NCBI GenBank assembly: GCA_025058175.1
Contig: JANXED010000004.1
Location: 31,139-95,138 of the forward strand
Source of the DNA: Candidatus Calditenuaceae archaeon
Lineage (GTDB): Archaea > Thermoproteota > Nitrososphaeria_A > Caldarchaeales > Calditenuaceae
DNA length: 64,000 bases
Direction: 5' to 3'
The notes under the pieces: generated by a model
The model's database searches: none
The model's input: only the letters and a program-made list of their open reading frames with translations
What the model was told of the DNA's origin: nothing
Shown: positions 1 to 7,929 of the stretch, one piece after another
Numbering within the stretch: position 1 is the first letter of the stretch
Layout: each line of letters starts with the position of its first letter
Position numbers and translations under genes: made by a program

Positions 1-139
1 ATGCCGTCGAGGGCAGCGTGAGCGAGGCGAGGAGCAGCCAGACCCAGTCGTCCACCTCCCTCCGCCTCAGGTCCATGACCGAAGCTACGGCGAGCATCGC
101 AGTCGTGACGGCCGCGTTGAGGGCCTCGAGGGGGCTCAA
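1..139 (-). CDS. archaeal type IV prepilin/preflagellin peptidase, N-terminal part (runs off left edge)
   Basis: Translating the minus strand from a TTG at 139 gives about 46 residues that leave the window. They show a hydrophobic stretch, then MDLRRREVDDW, then a second hydrophobic stretch. A transmembrane segment followed by Asp, a basic run and a polar-aromatic turn is the hallmark of the first catalytic aspartate of A24 membrane peptidases (PibD/FlaK). These cleave class III signal peptides of archaellins and pilins. The gene lies 19 nt downstream of rpsB on the same strand and is probably co-transcribed. No ATG or GTG precedes in frame, so the TTG start is provisional. The second catalytic Asp (GxGD motif) lies outside the window. 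Confidence 0.55.
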   Translation of the reverse strand, partial: MSPLEALNAAVTTAMLAVASVMDLRRREVDDWVWLLLASLTLPSTA

Positions 140-158
140 GGCGTCGACGGTTGCGGGC

Positions 159-794
159 CTACTCCGCGACGCCCTCGACGGCCGCGGTCGTGACGAACTG
201 CTCTAGCGTGACGTTCGCGAGCAGCTCTGGCGTAGCTTGGCCGCGCTCGATCAGGACCCTCCTGGCCAGGTACCAGAACCCGAACGGCAGCGAGAGCCTA
301 CCCCTGTTGTTGATCGGGATTATCAGGTCGACGTTGGAGGTCGTGTTGTCGCTGCTGCACATCGCGATTATCGGGATCTTCGCGATCCGCGCCTCGTTCA
401 CCACTTGGGCGTCGAACCTAGGGTCCGAGACGACTATGATCTCCGGCTCCATGTAGTACCTGAGGGCCTTGTTGGTGAAGGCCCCTGCGGGGATCTTCCC
501 GGAGATGGCGCGGGCGCCCGTGACCTCCGCGAACCTCTGGACGGCCTTCGTGCCGTAGACGTGTGTTGACACCGCGACGACCTTCTCAGGCGGGTAAAGG
601 GCGATCAGCCTCGCGGCCAGGTTCAGCCTCTCGACGACCTTCTTCACGTCGAAGAGGTGGACACCGTCGGACCTCTGCCTGAACACGAACCTCTCCATGT
701 GGGCGACCTTCACTTTGGCCCCGAGGTGGGCATTGCACTTCACGAGGACCTCGGCGATCTCGACCTCAGGGGAGACGGCGACGTCGGAGGTCAA
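159..794 (-). CDS. rpsB: 30S ribosomal protein uS2
   Basis: The 211-residue product matches archaeal uS2 in length and motifs: an N-terminal helix, the HLGAKVKV segment near residue 24, the FDVKKVVERL helix, and the C-terminal SLPFGFWYLARRVL region typical of archaeal and eukaryotic S2/SA. It binds the head-platform junction of the small subunit. The start is TTG, overlapping the eno stop as TTGA, so translation is probably coupled. The order rpoN-eno-rpsB is conserved in many archaea. The stop is TAG, which shows that TAG is a normal terminator in this genome. Confidence 0.95.
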   Translation of the reverse strand: MTSDVAVSPEVEIAEVLVKCNAHLGAKVKVAHMERFVFRQRSDGVHLFDVKKVVERLNLAARLIALYPPEKVVAVSTHVYGTKAVQRFAEVTGARAISGKIPAGAFTNKALRYYMEPEIIVVSDPRFDAQVVNEARIAKIPIIAMCSSDNTTSNVDLIIPINNRGRLSLPFGFWYLARRVLIERGQATPELLANVTLEQFVTTAAVEGVAE

Positions 795-2047
795 GGCCTC
801 AACCTCCTGATCCTCCCCTCACCAACCTCCTCCTCTGTCCTCAGCAGCTCGTTCAGCTTCGCCACCCTTTCACCGCCGATCAGGCCGCACTTTATAACCT
901 TGCAGCCAGTTCCGACCGCGACCTGCGAGATGTAGGCATCGGTCGTCTCGCCGGAGCGATGGGACGCGACGGCCACCGCACCGTTCGACGCGCACGCCTT
1001 CACCGCCTCCAGTGTTAGTGTGAGGGTCCCGACCTGGTTGGGCTTGACGATCGCAGCCCTTATCGCGCCCCTTCTCGCCATCTCCGATATCAGCTCTGCC
1101 CTGGTGACGACGAGGTCGTCGCCGCAGACCAGCACGGACTTGAGGTCGCGCTGGAGCTCCGCGTACAGCTCTGGCGAGTCCTCGGAGAAGGGGTCCTCGA
1201 TGTAGACGAGCCCGAACTCGTCCGCGATGGCTGCGAGGTAGTCCCTGAACTCCTGACCGGTGAGGTAGAGGCCCTCGGACCTAAGCGCGTACTTCCCGGA
1301 CTTCGGGTCGTAGACGTTGCTCCCTGCGACGTCGAGCCCCACTCCCACCTCGACGCCGGTCTCATCGGAGGCCTCGTCGGCCGCGGCCCTCACGAGCTCG
1401 AGGGCCTTCCTGTTCCCGATCGGGGGCGCGTAGCCGCCCTCGTCGCCCTTGCCCAGGGGGAACCCGGGCAGCTCGCGCTGGAGCAGCCTCCCGAGCCTCC
1501 TGTACGCGATGACGTTGACCTCAATCGCCTCCTTCATCGTCCTCGCGCCCAGCGGTATCAGCAGGAACTCCTGGATCTCCGGAGCTCCGGGGCCGGCGTG
1601 CGCACCTCCTCCCAGGACGTTCGAGAGCGGTAAGGGTAGGGCCGGAGTCTCCCCGGTCAGGTGCGCGAGGGCCTCGTGGAGCCTCTTGCCCTCCGAGGCA
1701 GCGTAAGCGGTGGCAGCCGCGACCGAGAGCGCGATGGCCGTGTTACCCCCGATCGCCGAGAGGTCAGGGGTGCGGTCGATCTCGGCCAGCAGCGCGTCCA
1801 TCGCCAGCAGACCGTCGAGCTCGCGGCCCAGCAGCCCAGCGAACCTCTCCCGGACGAGCCTGACCGCGGCCTCCGGACCACCTTCCGGGAACGGGACGAC
1901 CTCCCTCTTCCCCCTGCTCTTCCCCGACGGAGCTCCGGCCCTCGCTGTGTGGCCGTCGACCGTGACCTCGACCTCCACGGTCTTATCGCCCCTACTGTCG
2001 AAGACCACCCTCGCGGTCACCCGCTCGAGCCGCTTTGCCCTAGACAC
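791..2047 (-). CDS. eno: enolase (phosphopyruvate hydratase)
   Basis: The 418-residue product is a full-length enolase interconverting 2-phosphoglycerate and phosphoenolpyruvate. Visible motifs are FDSRGDKTVEVEV at the N terminus, GDEGGYAPPI (catalytic Glu loop), YIEDPFSED and GDDLVVT (Mg2+ ligands), the catalytic Lys in KPNQVGTLT, and the SHRSGETTD signature. The start is GTG, 46 nt after rpoN. It overlaps rpsB by 4 nt. The archaeal context would often include rpoK between rpoN and eno, but no rpoK-sized ORF is present here. Confidence 0.97.
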   Translation of the reverse strand: MSRAKRLERVTARVVFDSRGDKTVEVEVTVDGHTARAGAPSGKSRGKREVVPFPEGGPEAAVRLVRERFAGLLGRELDGLLAMDALLAEIDRTPDLSAIGGNTAIALSVAAATAYAASEGKRLHEALAHLTGETPALPLPLSNVLGGGAHAGPGAPEIQEFLLIPLGARTMKEAIEVNVIAYRRLGRLLQRELPGFPLGKGDEGGYAPPIGNRKALELVRAAADEASDETGVEVGVGLDVAGSNVYDPKSGKYALRSEGLYLTGQEFRDYLAAIADEFGLVYIEDPFSEDSPELYAELQRDLKSVLVCGDDLVVTRAELISEMARRGAIRAAIVKPNQVGTLTLTLEAVKACASNGAVAVASHRSGETTDAYISQVAVGTGCKVIKCGLIGGERVAKLNELLRTEEEVGEGRIRRLRP

Positions 2048-2093
2048 GTCACGCTGCTCCCCTTCTCCTGATTTAACCCCTTCCTCCCCGGCC

Positions 2094-2315
2094 TCACCGC
2101 CTGAGAGGCCTCTGCCTCGAGTGGACCTCGAAGGCGATCAGCTCGTCGATGTACTCGACGTGGGAGAGGAACATCCTCCTGCAGCAGTACCTCTTGATCC
2201 CGAGCTCGTCGAGGACCTGGCCCGGGTGCCTACCCGACTCGACCTCGGACCTGTATCTCTCCCAGAGGTGCGCGAGGGGCTTCCCGCAGCTGAAGCACCT
2301 GATCGGGAACATCAA
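2094..2315 (-). CDS. rpoN: DNA-directed RNA polymerase subunit N (Rpb10 homologue)
   Basis: The 73-residue product has the RpoN/Rpb10 zinc site: CFSCG near the N terminus and CCRRMFLSHVEYID in the second half, with the LDELGIKRYCCR block. It is an assembly subunit at the Rpb3/Rpb11 end of the polymerase. It heads the rpoN-eno-rpsB minus-strand operon. Two Met codons open the frame and either could start. An AT-rich TAATTTAG at about 2350-2356, the only such element in the gap to the divergent metE-like gene, may serve as TATA box for this promoter. Confidence 0.95.
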   Translation of the reverse strand: MMFPIRCFSCGKPLAHLWERYRSEVESGRHPGQVLDELGIKRYCCRRMFLSHVEYIDELIAFEVHSRQRPLRR

Positions 2316-2356
2316 GGGCCCTGCTCCCGGCTTTCCGCACGGCCCCGTCTAATTTA

Positions 2357-3409
2357 GTGTTCGGCCCCTGCCCGGTTAGGCGTGGTGAGGTGGCGGGCAC
2401 ACGGTTTTTGACGGGGAATCGGTCCGATGGCGGGGAGTTGAGGGTCGAGGCGCACCTCTCCGGAAACCTCCCCAGGGGTGATTCGGTCTTCAGGGTCCTC
2501 AGGAGGCACTCGAGGGGCAAGGCCGGATGGGAGGAGGTGAGGGCCGCGGCTGAGGCGGAGACCGCCGAGTGGGTCAGGCTACAGGCGGAGCTAGGCCTGA
2601 GGCCTGTCACGGACCCGATGCTGCTATGGCACGACCACTTCAGGCCGTTCGCGGAGAACGTCAAGGGGATGGCCGTCGACGGGCTGAGGAGGTGGTACGA
2701 CAACAACCTCTTCTACAGGGCTCCGGTGGTTTTCGGGAGGCTCGGGTTAGGAGACCCGTTCCTCGAGAGGTACCTCTTCCCCGTGGCCCTCAGGGGCCTC
2801 GAGGTCAAGCTGGTCATCCCCGAACCCCTCACTTTCGCTAGGCTCTCCGTCAACAGCGGCTACACGGACCATGCGGAGCTCGCGATGGACCTAGCAGAGG
2901 TCACTTCGGCCGAGGCCTCTAGGCTGGTCTCGAGGCACGGGCTCAGCGTGAGTCTGGTCCAGCTCAGCGCGCCGGAGCTCGCGAGGGAGCTGAGGGCCGA
3001 CGACCTCGAGCTGGTCAGGGAGGAGGTGGGACTCTTTAAGCGGAGGCTCGGGTGCAAGGTCCAGCTCCACACGTTCTTCTTCTCAGCGGCTAGGAGCCTC
3101 AGGTCGCTGCTCGACACCGGGGTTGACGTGATCGGGATAGACCTTCACGCGACGCCGGCCTCCGCGCTCAAGGGCGTGGACGTCGACAGGGAGCTTGCGG
3201 TCGGTGTGGTCGACTCGCGGAGCGTCGTCGTGGAGGAGCCCGGGTGGATGGCGTCGCTAGCTGAGAGGGCCGTCGAGGCGACCGGCGCGAGGGCAGTTCA
3301 CGTCACCACGAACACGGACCTCGACTTCCTCCCCGCAGGCGTCGCGAGGGAGAAGGTGCGTGCGCTGTCGGCGTGTGCGAGGCTGTTGAGGGAGAGGTGG
3401 GGGACTTGA
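2357..3409 (+). CDS. MetE N-terminal-domain-like protein, partner of core methionine synthase
   Basis: The product (350 residues from a GTG) resembles the N-terminal half of cobalamin-independent methionine synthase as found in archaea, where the two halves of MetE are separate genes. Recognisable blocks are a beta-alpha barrel pattern with VIPEPLTFARLSVNSGY, LHTFFFSA and DVIGIDLHATP. It lies directly upstream of the C-terminal half and overlaps it by four bases (TTGA). An AT-rich TAATTTAG ends at the annotated start, so transcription more likely begins near 2378 and translation at the in-frame GTG at 2390. Its role with the catalytic half is inferred from linkage. Confidence 0.7.
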   Translation: MFGPCPVRRGEVAGTRFLTGNRSDGGELRVEAHLSGNLPRGDSVFRVLRRHSRGKAGWEEVRAAAEAETAEWVRLQAELGLRPVTDPMLLWHDHFRPFAENVKGMAVDGLRRWYDNNLFYRAPVVFGRLGLGDPFLERYLFPVALRGLEVKLVIPEPLTFARLSVNSGYTDHAELAMDLAEVTSAEASRLVSRHGLSVSLVQLSAPELARELRADDLELVREEVGLFKRRLGCKVQLHTFFFSAARSLRSLLDTGVDVIGIDLHATPASALKGVDVDRELAVGVVDSRSVVVEEPGWMASLAERAVEATGARAVHVTTNTDLDFLPAGVAREKVRALSACARLLRERWGT

Positions 3410-4530
3410 CCGGAGGCGAGGTCCTCTTCAGGACCCAGGAGGTCGGGAGCCTCTCGAGGGCGCCGTTCCTAAAGGGCAGCTTGGAGGAGAAGGCCTTCCA
3501 GGCCAGATACTGGGGGATCAGGCTTGGCGTCGAGGGACACGAGGAGCTGGTTGAGCTGATCAGGAGGGGCGCCGGAACGTCGGAACTGCTGCCGTGGGCC
3601 TCGCTCTACGGGATCAGGTTCCACGAGGCCGCGGGGCTCGACGTCGTCTGGGACGGGGAGCAGAGGAGGGTCGAGATGTACGAGCACCCCCTCATGCACG
3701 TCGAGAACTTCGAGTTCGTGGGGAGGGTTAAGGTCTGGGACGCGGAGACCTACAACAAGGCGAAGCTAGTGGGGCCTCCGAGGCTGAAGTCCAGCGCCTA
3801 CCTCGAGGAGTTCCTCTTCGCGAAGTCTAAGGCCACGAAGGAGCTGAAGGTCCCGGTCACGGGGCCGTACACCCTGATGGACTGGAGCTTCGACGACTAC
3901 TTCGCGAGGCGCTACGCCCACCTCGAGGACCCGCTGGAAAGGAGAAGGAGGTCGAGACTCGACTTCCTCTACAGCCTGATAGAGGAGGTGATGAGACCCG
4001 AGCTGAGGGCGCTCGCGGAGGCCGGCGCGAGGAGGATCCAGGTCGACGAGCCAGCGCTGACCTCGAAGCCCGAGGAGGTGAGGGACTACGTCGAGGCCTT
4101 CAACGAGATGGTGAAGGGGTTGGACGTCACTCTCACGCTCCACGTCTGCTACAGCGATTACTCACTGCTCCTTCCCCACGTGGCCGAGATGAGGATTCAC
4201 GAGCTCTCGATAGAGTGCGCCAACAGGGACACGACCGACCTCGGCCTAGACGCGAGGGCTAGGAGGGGCTACTCGATACTGAGGGAGTTCGGGGAACACG
4301 ACGTCCCGTTCAAGATAGCGCCTGGCGTGATCGACGTCCACACGGACTTCGTCGAGCCGGCGGAGCTCGTGAGGGACAGGCTGCTCTACGCGGCCAAGCT
4401 CCTGGGAGACCCCGCGAAGGTGATTGCCTGTAACGACTGCGGCCTCAGGACGAGAGGGTGGGAGGTAGCGTTCGAGAAGGAGCGGAGCCTCGTCGAGGGC
4501 GCTGGGCTGGCGAGGAGGGCCTCCTCCTGA
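3406..4530 (+). CDS. metE: core methionine synthase (MetE C-terminal catalytic half)
   Basis: This is the catalytic half of cobalamin-independent methionine synthase, about 374 residues. The zinc and homocysteine site is visible as LHVCYSDY (His, Cys), LSIECANRD (Glu) and CNDCGLRTR (Cys). Short archaeal core-MetE proteins lack the N-terminal folate-binding half and are thought to take methyl groups from a donor other than methyl-tetrahydrofolate. I choose TTG 3406: it overlaps the upstream stop as TTGA and has a GAGAGGTGGGG ribosome-binding site just before it. A longer in-frame start exists at 3373. The gene ends 4 nt from the convergent uS13 gene. Confidence 0.88.
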   Translation: MTGGEVLFRTQEVGSLSRAPFLKGSLEEKAFQARYWGIRLGVEGHEELVELIRRGAGTSELLPWASLYGIRFHEAAGLDVVWDGEQRRVEMYEHPLMHVENFEFVGRVKVWDAETYNKAKLVGPPRLKSSAYLEEFLFAKSKATKELKVPVTGPYTLMDWSFDDYFARRYAHLEDPLERRRRSRLDFLYSLIEEVMRPELRALAEAGARRIQVDEPALTSKPEEVRDYVEAFNEMVKGLDVTLTLHVCYSDYSLLLPHVAEMRIHELSIECANRDTTDLGLDARARRGYSILREFGEHDVPFKIAPGVIDVHTDFVEPAELVRDRLLYAAKLLGDPAKVIACNDCGLRTRGWEVAFEKERSLVEGAGLARRASS

Positions 4531-4534
4531 AGGG

Positions 4535-4993
4535 TCACTTGGCCTTTCTGGCGACCCCGACCGGCCCTCCCTTCCTCCCGGTCGTCCTCGTCCTCTGTCC
4601 CCTCACCTTCAGGCCCAGCGCGTGCCTCACTCCCCTCCACGACCTGATCCTCTTCTCCCGTTCTATGTCCTCCCTGACGGCCAGCCTCAGGTCCGGGCCG
4701 ATGAGGTGGAGGTTCTTCCCGGTCACCGGGTCGCTCCTCCTGTTGAGCATCCACACCGGGATGCCGTACTTCAATGGGTTCCTGATCGCGTCCTCGATCT
4801 GGGAGAGCTGCTGCTCGGAGAGCTGGCCCAACCTCAAGGTCGGGTCTATCCCGAGGGCCCTCGAGATCGCGTATCCGAGGTTGATCCCGACGCCCTCGAT
4901 CGCGGCAAGTGCGAACGGGACGTGCTTGGTCCCGTCCAGGTCGGTCCCCAGCAGCCTGACTATCAGCTTCGCCTCCCTCTGTTGGGCCGCCAT
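4535..4993 (-). CDS. rpsM: 30S ribosomal protein uS13
   Basis: The 152-residue product is archaeal uS13, with ALAAIEGVGINLGYAI (helix-two-turn-helix), LNRRSDPVTGKNLHLIGPD, and the basic C-terminal tail SWRGVRHALGLKVRGQRTRT ending in a Lys/Arg-rich extension. It contacts tRNA and the 50S subunit at bridge B1. The reading frame stays open far upstream through the opposite strand of dnaG, but the family start MAAQQREAK and a likely TATA element about 29 bp upstream (5018-5026, reading TTTTTT) fix the start at 4993. Its usual archaeal partners S4 and S11 are not adjacent. Confidence 0.95.
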   Translation of the reverse strand: MAAQQREAKLIVRLLGTDLDGTKHVPFALAAIEGVGINLGYAISRALGIDPTLRLGQLSEQQLSQIEDAIRNPLKYGIPVWMLNRRSDPVTGKNLHLIGPDLRLAVREDIEREKRIRSWRGVRHALGLKVRGQRTRTTGRKGGPVGVARKAK

Positions 4994-5062
4994 CCCCACC
5001 AGCTGCCGAGCAGGTCGTAAAAAACGTTCACGCCGCCGGCGTTCGTCCGGGAAGCCGTTCAA

Positions 5063-5073
5063 ACTTAAAAAAA
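5063..5073 (+). promoter_or_regulatory. TATA box for dnaG
   Basis: The run ACTTAAAAAAA stands out in a GC-rich gap and lies about 35 bp before the GTG start of dnaG. This fits an archaeal TATA box with transcription starting a few bases before the start codon. Confidence 0.5.
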
Positions 5074-5104
5074 TGGACGGAGCCAATCCGGACAGGGTTA
5101 AGGC

Positions 5105-6271
5105 GTGACTTCGCAGCAGTCCTCGGTCAAGTACGTGATAGAGGCGAAGGTGGAGGTTGACGGCATCGTCGACAAGAACGACGTGATAGGCGCGGTCTTC
5201 GGGCAGACGGAGGGGATCTTCAGCGCCGACCTCGACCTGAGGGAGCTCCAGAAGACCGGGAGGATCGGGAGGATAGAGGTCCACATCCACGCCCAGGGCG
5301 ACAGGACCGTCGGGAAGGTCCTGGTCCCCACGAGCGTCGACAGGTTCCACACCGCCCTGATCGCGGCTATGGTCGAGAGCGTCGACAGGGTAGGTCCGTA
5401 CTCCGCGAGGGTCACGATCGAGAAGATCGAGGACGTCAGGGCCGAGAAGAGGAAGCGGATCATCGAGAGGGCGAGGTCCCTGCTGATCGAGTGGGAGAGG
5501 AGGAGGGTGCCGGAGGTCGACGAGGCCCTGAAGGAGCTCGAGGAGACGATCGCGAAGTCCAGGGTCGTCGAGATAGGGCCCGACAACCTCCCCGCGGGGC
5601 CCGAGGCCCTGACCAGCGACGAGGTGATCGTCGTCGAGGGCAGGGCCGACGTCATCAACCTCCTCAGGCACGGCTATTTCAACGCGATCGGAGTCGAGGG
5701 CGTCAAGGTCCCCTACTCCCTTGAGGAACTGGTGAGCAGGAAGAGGGTGATCGCGTTCCTCGATGGCGACAGGGGAGGCGACATGATCCTGAGGGAGCTG
5801 GCGAGGCGGATCAAGATCGACCTGGTCGCGAGGGCTCCTCCGGGCAGGGAGGTGGAGTCCCTGGGGGCCAAGGAGATCGCCGAGGCCCTCGCCAACGCCG
5901 TCCCGCTCCAAGAGGCCCTGAAGAGGATAGGGGTCCACATCGAGCACGAGAAGGCTGAGCATGCCGCAGCGCCGTTCGAGAAGCTGAAGAGGTACGTCGA
6001 GGAGGTCGAGGGCAGCCTGATGGCGATAGGCCTCAAGGACGACCTCTCGGAGGCCTTCAGGGTCCCGGTAAGCGAGCTCTACCAAAGGCTCTCCTCCGAT
6101 GGCGACGTGAAGTACGTCGTCTTCGACGGCGTCGTGACCCAGAGGCTCGTGGACCTAATGAAGGAGAGGGGGAGAGAGGTGCTGCTGGTCGGGGCGAGGG
6201 TCGCGGAGAACGTCCAGAGGGCGGGGAACGTGAGGGTCTACAACTTCGAGTCGGTCAAGAGAGCCGCGTGA
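5105..6271 (+). CDS. dnaG: archaeal DnaG-like protein (TOPRIM primase / exosome subunit)
   Basis: The 388-residue product has the archaeal DnaG layout: an N-terminal domain with ADLDLRELQKTGRIGRIEVHI, a central TOPRIM domain with the catalytic Glu in VIVVEGRADVINLL (about residue 178) and the DxD-like element FLDGDRGGDMILREL, and a variable C-terminal domain. Archaeal DnaG can synthesise RNA primers in vitro and is a stable subunit of the RNA exosome, where it promotes recognition of poly(A)-rich RNA. The start codon is GTG. The gene stands divergent from uS13 with its own TATA element. Confidence 0.93.
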   Translation: MTSQQSSVKYVIEAKVEVDGIVDKNDVIGAVFGQTEGIFSADLDLRELQKTGRIGRIEVHIHAQGDRTVGKVLVPTSVDRFHTALIAAMVESVDRVGPYSARVTIEKIEDVRAEKRKRIIERARSLLIEWERRRVPEVDEALKELEETIAKSRVVEIGPDNLPAGPEALTSDEVIVVEGRADVINLLRHGYFNAIGVEGVKVPYSLEELVSRKRVIAFLDGDRGGDMILRELARRIKIDLVARAPPGREVESLGAKEIAEALANAVPLQEALKRIGVHIEHEKAEHAAAPFEKLKRYVEEVEGSLMAIGLKDDLSEAFRVPVSELYQRLSSDGDVKYVVFDGVVTQRLVDLMKERGREVLLVGARVAENVQRAGNVRVYNFESVKRAA

Positions 6272-6336
6272 CGGCGGACACGCTTGCCTGAACCGTTGGG
6301 TTACACGTTAATAGCTGAGCGACCGACTGAGCCCGG

Positions 6337-6636
6337 ATGAGGGTAGAGCTCTTCAGCCACCTGAAGAGGGCCGCTGGCTCCGGGACGGTCGAGGTCAGGG
6401 TGGAGGGGGAGATGCCGTTGAAGGAGGCGCTCAAGCTCCTGCCCGAGGGCGTGAGGGAGCTCGTCATCGACGAGTACGGGTCCATCAGGTCTGGGCTACT
6501 GGTGCTCGTGAACGGGGTCGACGCAAGGACCGTCTACAACTACAGGGTCACCGTCAGGGACAACGACGTGGTCTCGATAGTCCCGATGATCCACGGAGGC
6601 TCGACGGCGAGCGCCGAAATCCGTCCAGGGGGATGA
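6337..6636 (+). CDS. MoaD/ThiS-type beta-grasp (ubiquitin-like) protein
   Basis: The 99-residue product fits the MoaD/ThiS sulfur-carrier fold: MRVELFSHLKRAAG at the start, LLVLVNGVDAR in the middle, and DNDVVSIVPMIHGG where MoaD ends with its diglycine. It continues 11 residues beyond that and ends again in PGG. Family members are adenylated at a C-terminal Gly-Gly and carry sulfur for molybdopterin or tRNA thiolation, or modify proteins (SAMPs). The molybdoenzyme operon near 40 kb gives a possible use. The gene is followed 7 nt later by the MoxR cluster. Confidence 0.75.
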   Translation: MRVELFSHLKRAAGSGTVEVRVEGEMPLKEALKLLPEGVRELVIDEYGSIRSGLLVLVNGVDARTVYNYRVTVRDNDVVSIVPMIHGGSTASAEIRPGG

Positions 6637-6643
6637 ACGCCCG

Positions 6644-6976
6644 ATGAGCGGCCCCGTCGCGGGTATTCCGGGCTACCCGTACTCGCTTATTGCGCTCCTC
6701 GCAGCCTCCTTCGTTGTGCTCCTCTTCGCGGGCCCGAGGACGCCGAAGCTGGAGCCCCGCGTCACCCCCATCCACAAGGTCTCCCGAGCGCTGAGGTACG
6801 CGCTGGGCGAGGAGGAATCGATCGACCTGAAAAGCGCTAAGTGGCTCTTCTACCGGCTGGGGCCGAGGGGCCCCGGGAGATTTTCTGGGCTCAGCATGAG
6901 GGCCCTCTTCGCCCTGACGTCAATGGCTCCCCGTGCCAGGAGGTGGTTGGTCAGGTGGGCGGCCAGGAGAGGGTAG
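6644..6976 (+). CDS. small membrane protein of the MoxR-DUF58 operon
   Basis: The product (110 residues) is not recognised by family. It has one hydrophobic segment near residues 14-30 (SLIALLAASFVVLLFAG) and then a basic, soluble tail with several Arg-rich stretches. It is predicted to be a single-pass membrane protein with a cytoplasmic C terminus. It overlaps the next gene (MoxR) by 22 nt, so the two are translationally linked. It probably works with the MoxR ATPase at the membrane; this is inferred only from position. Confidence 0.6.
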   Translation: MSGPVAGIPGYPYSLIALLAASFVVLLFAGPRTPKLEPRVTPIHKVSRALRYALGEEESIDLKSAKWLFYRLGPRGPGRFSGLSMRALFALTSMAPRARRWLVRWAARRG

Positions 6977-7929
6977 AGCTGCTGAGCCTCCAGGAGCTGA
7001 AGGAGGTCGTCCATAGGGTCGTCAGCGAGATCCACAGGGTCATAGTCGGGATGGACGACGCGATAGAGGCCCTGATCATCGCGCTCCTTACCGAGGGCCA
7101 CGTGCTGATGGAGGGAGTGCCGGGACTCGCGAAGACCTACCTCGCCAAGTACTTCGCCAGGACGCTCAGCCTCTCCTTCAGCAGGATCCAGATCACGAGC
7201 GACCTCCTCCCGTCCGACATCACGGGTTCCCTGGTCTACGACAGGGCCACCGGACAGTTCGTCTTCAGGAAGGGACCGATATTCGCGAACCTGGTCCTAG
7301 CAGACGAGATCAACAGGGGCCCTCCGAGGACGCAGTCGGCGCTACTTGAGGTGATGCAGGAGCGTCAGGTGACCGTCGAGGGCGTGAGCTACGAGGTCCC
7401 GAGGCCCTTCATGGTGATAGCGACCCAGAATCCTATCGAGCTCGAAGGGACATTCCCGCTCCCCGAGGCCCAGCTCGACAGGTTCCTGATGAGGGTCGTC
7501 GTCACCCATCCGGAACGCGACCAGGAGATCGAAGTCCTCAAGATGAAGCAGGCCTCCGGAGAGGAGCCCGACGTCAGCCCGGTCGTCAAGGCGGACACGG
7601 TGCTGAAGGGTATAGCCGCGATCTCGTCGGTGTACGTCGACGAGTCCATCATGGCGTACATTGTAGACGTCGTCAGGAGGACGAGGCAGATGCCGGAGGT
7701 CTACCTCGGTGCCAGCACCAGGGCCGAGGTCGCCCTGATGTACGCCGCGAAGGCCAAGGCCGCGATCTCCGGGTACCCTTACGTCACGCCGGACCACGTG
7801 AAGGCAGTCGCTCCCTTGGTCCTGAACCACAGGATAATCCTGAGGTCCAGGAGGAAGGGGCCCTTCTCCTCCTGGTCCGAGTTCGAGGTGATCCGCAGGG
7901 CCCTGGAGGAGGTGGACGTCCCGGTTTGA
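6955..7929 (+). CDS. MoxR-family AAA+ ATPase
   Basis: The 324-residue product is a MoxR ATPase: Walker A GVPGLAKT near residue 55, Walker B LVLADEINRGPPRTQSALL, the sensor block ATQNPIELEGTFPLPEAQLDRF, and a C-terminal lid domain. MoxR proteins act as chaperone-like ATPases for assembling or modifying cell-surface or metal-dependent complexes, usually with DUF58 or VWA partners. I chose GTG 6955 because a GGAGGTGG ribosome-binding site lies 8 nt upstream. The longer frame begins inside the preceding gene. The stop overlaps the next start as TGATG. Confidence 0.9.
   Translation: MGGQERVELLSLQELKEVVHRVVSEIHRVIVGMDDAIEALIIALLTEGHVLMEGVPGLAKTYLAKYFARTLSLSFSRIQITSDLLPSDITGSLVYDRATGQFVFRKGPIFANLVLADEINRGPPRTQSALLEVMQERQVTVEGVSYEVPRPFMVIATQNPIELEGTFPLPEAQLDRFLMRVVVTHPERDQEIEVLKMKQASGEEPDVSPVVKADTVLKGIAAISSVYVDESIMAYIVDVVRRTRQMPEVYLGASTRAEVALMYAAKAKAAISGYPYVTPDHVKAVAPLVLNHRIILRSRRKGPFSSWSEFEVIRRALEEVDVPV

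Noticed and set aside
4994..6085. Upstream extension of the uS13 frame by some 360 codons
   Set aside because: The extension is antisense to dnaG; the family start and promoter place the real start at 4993.
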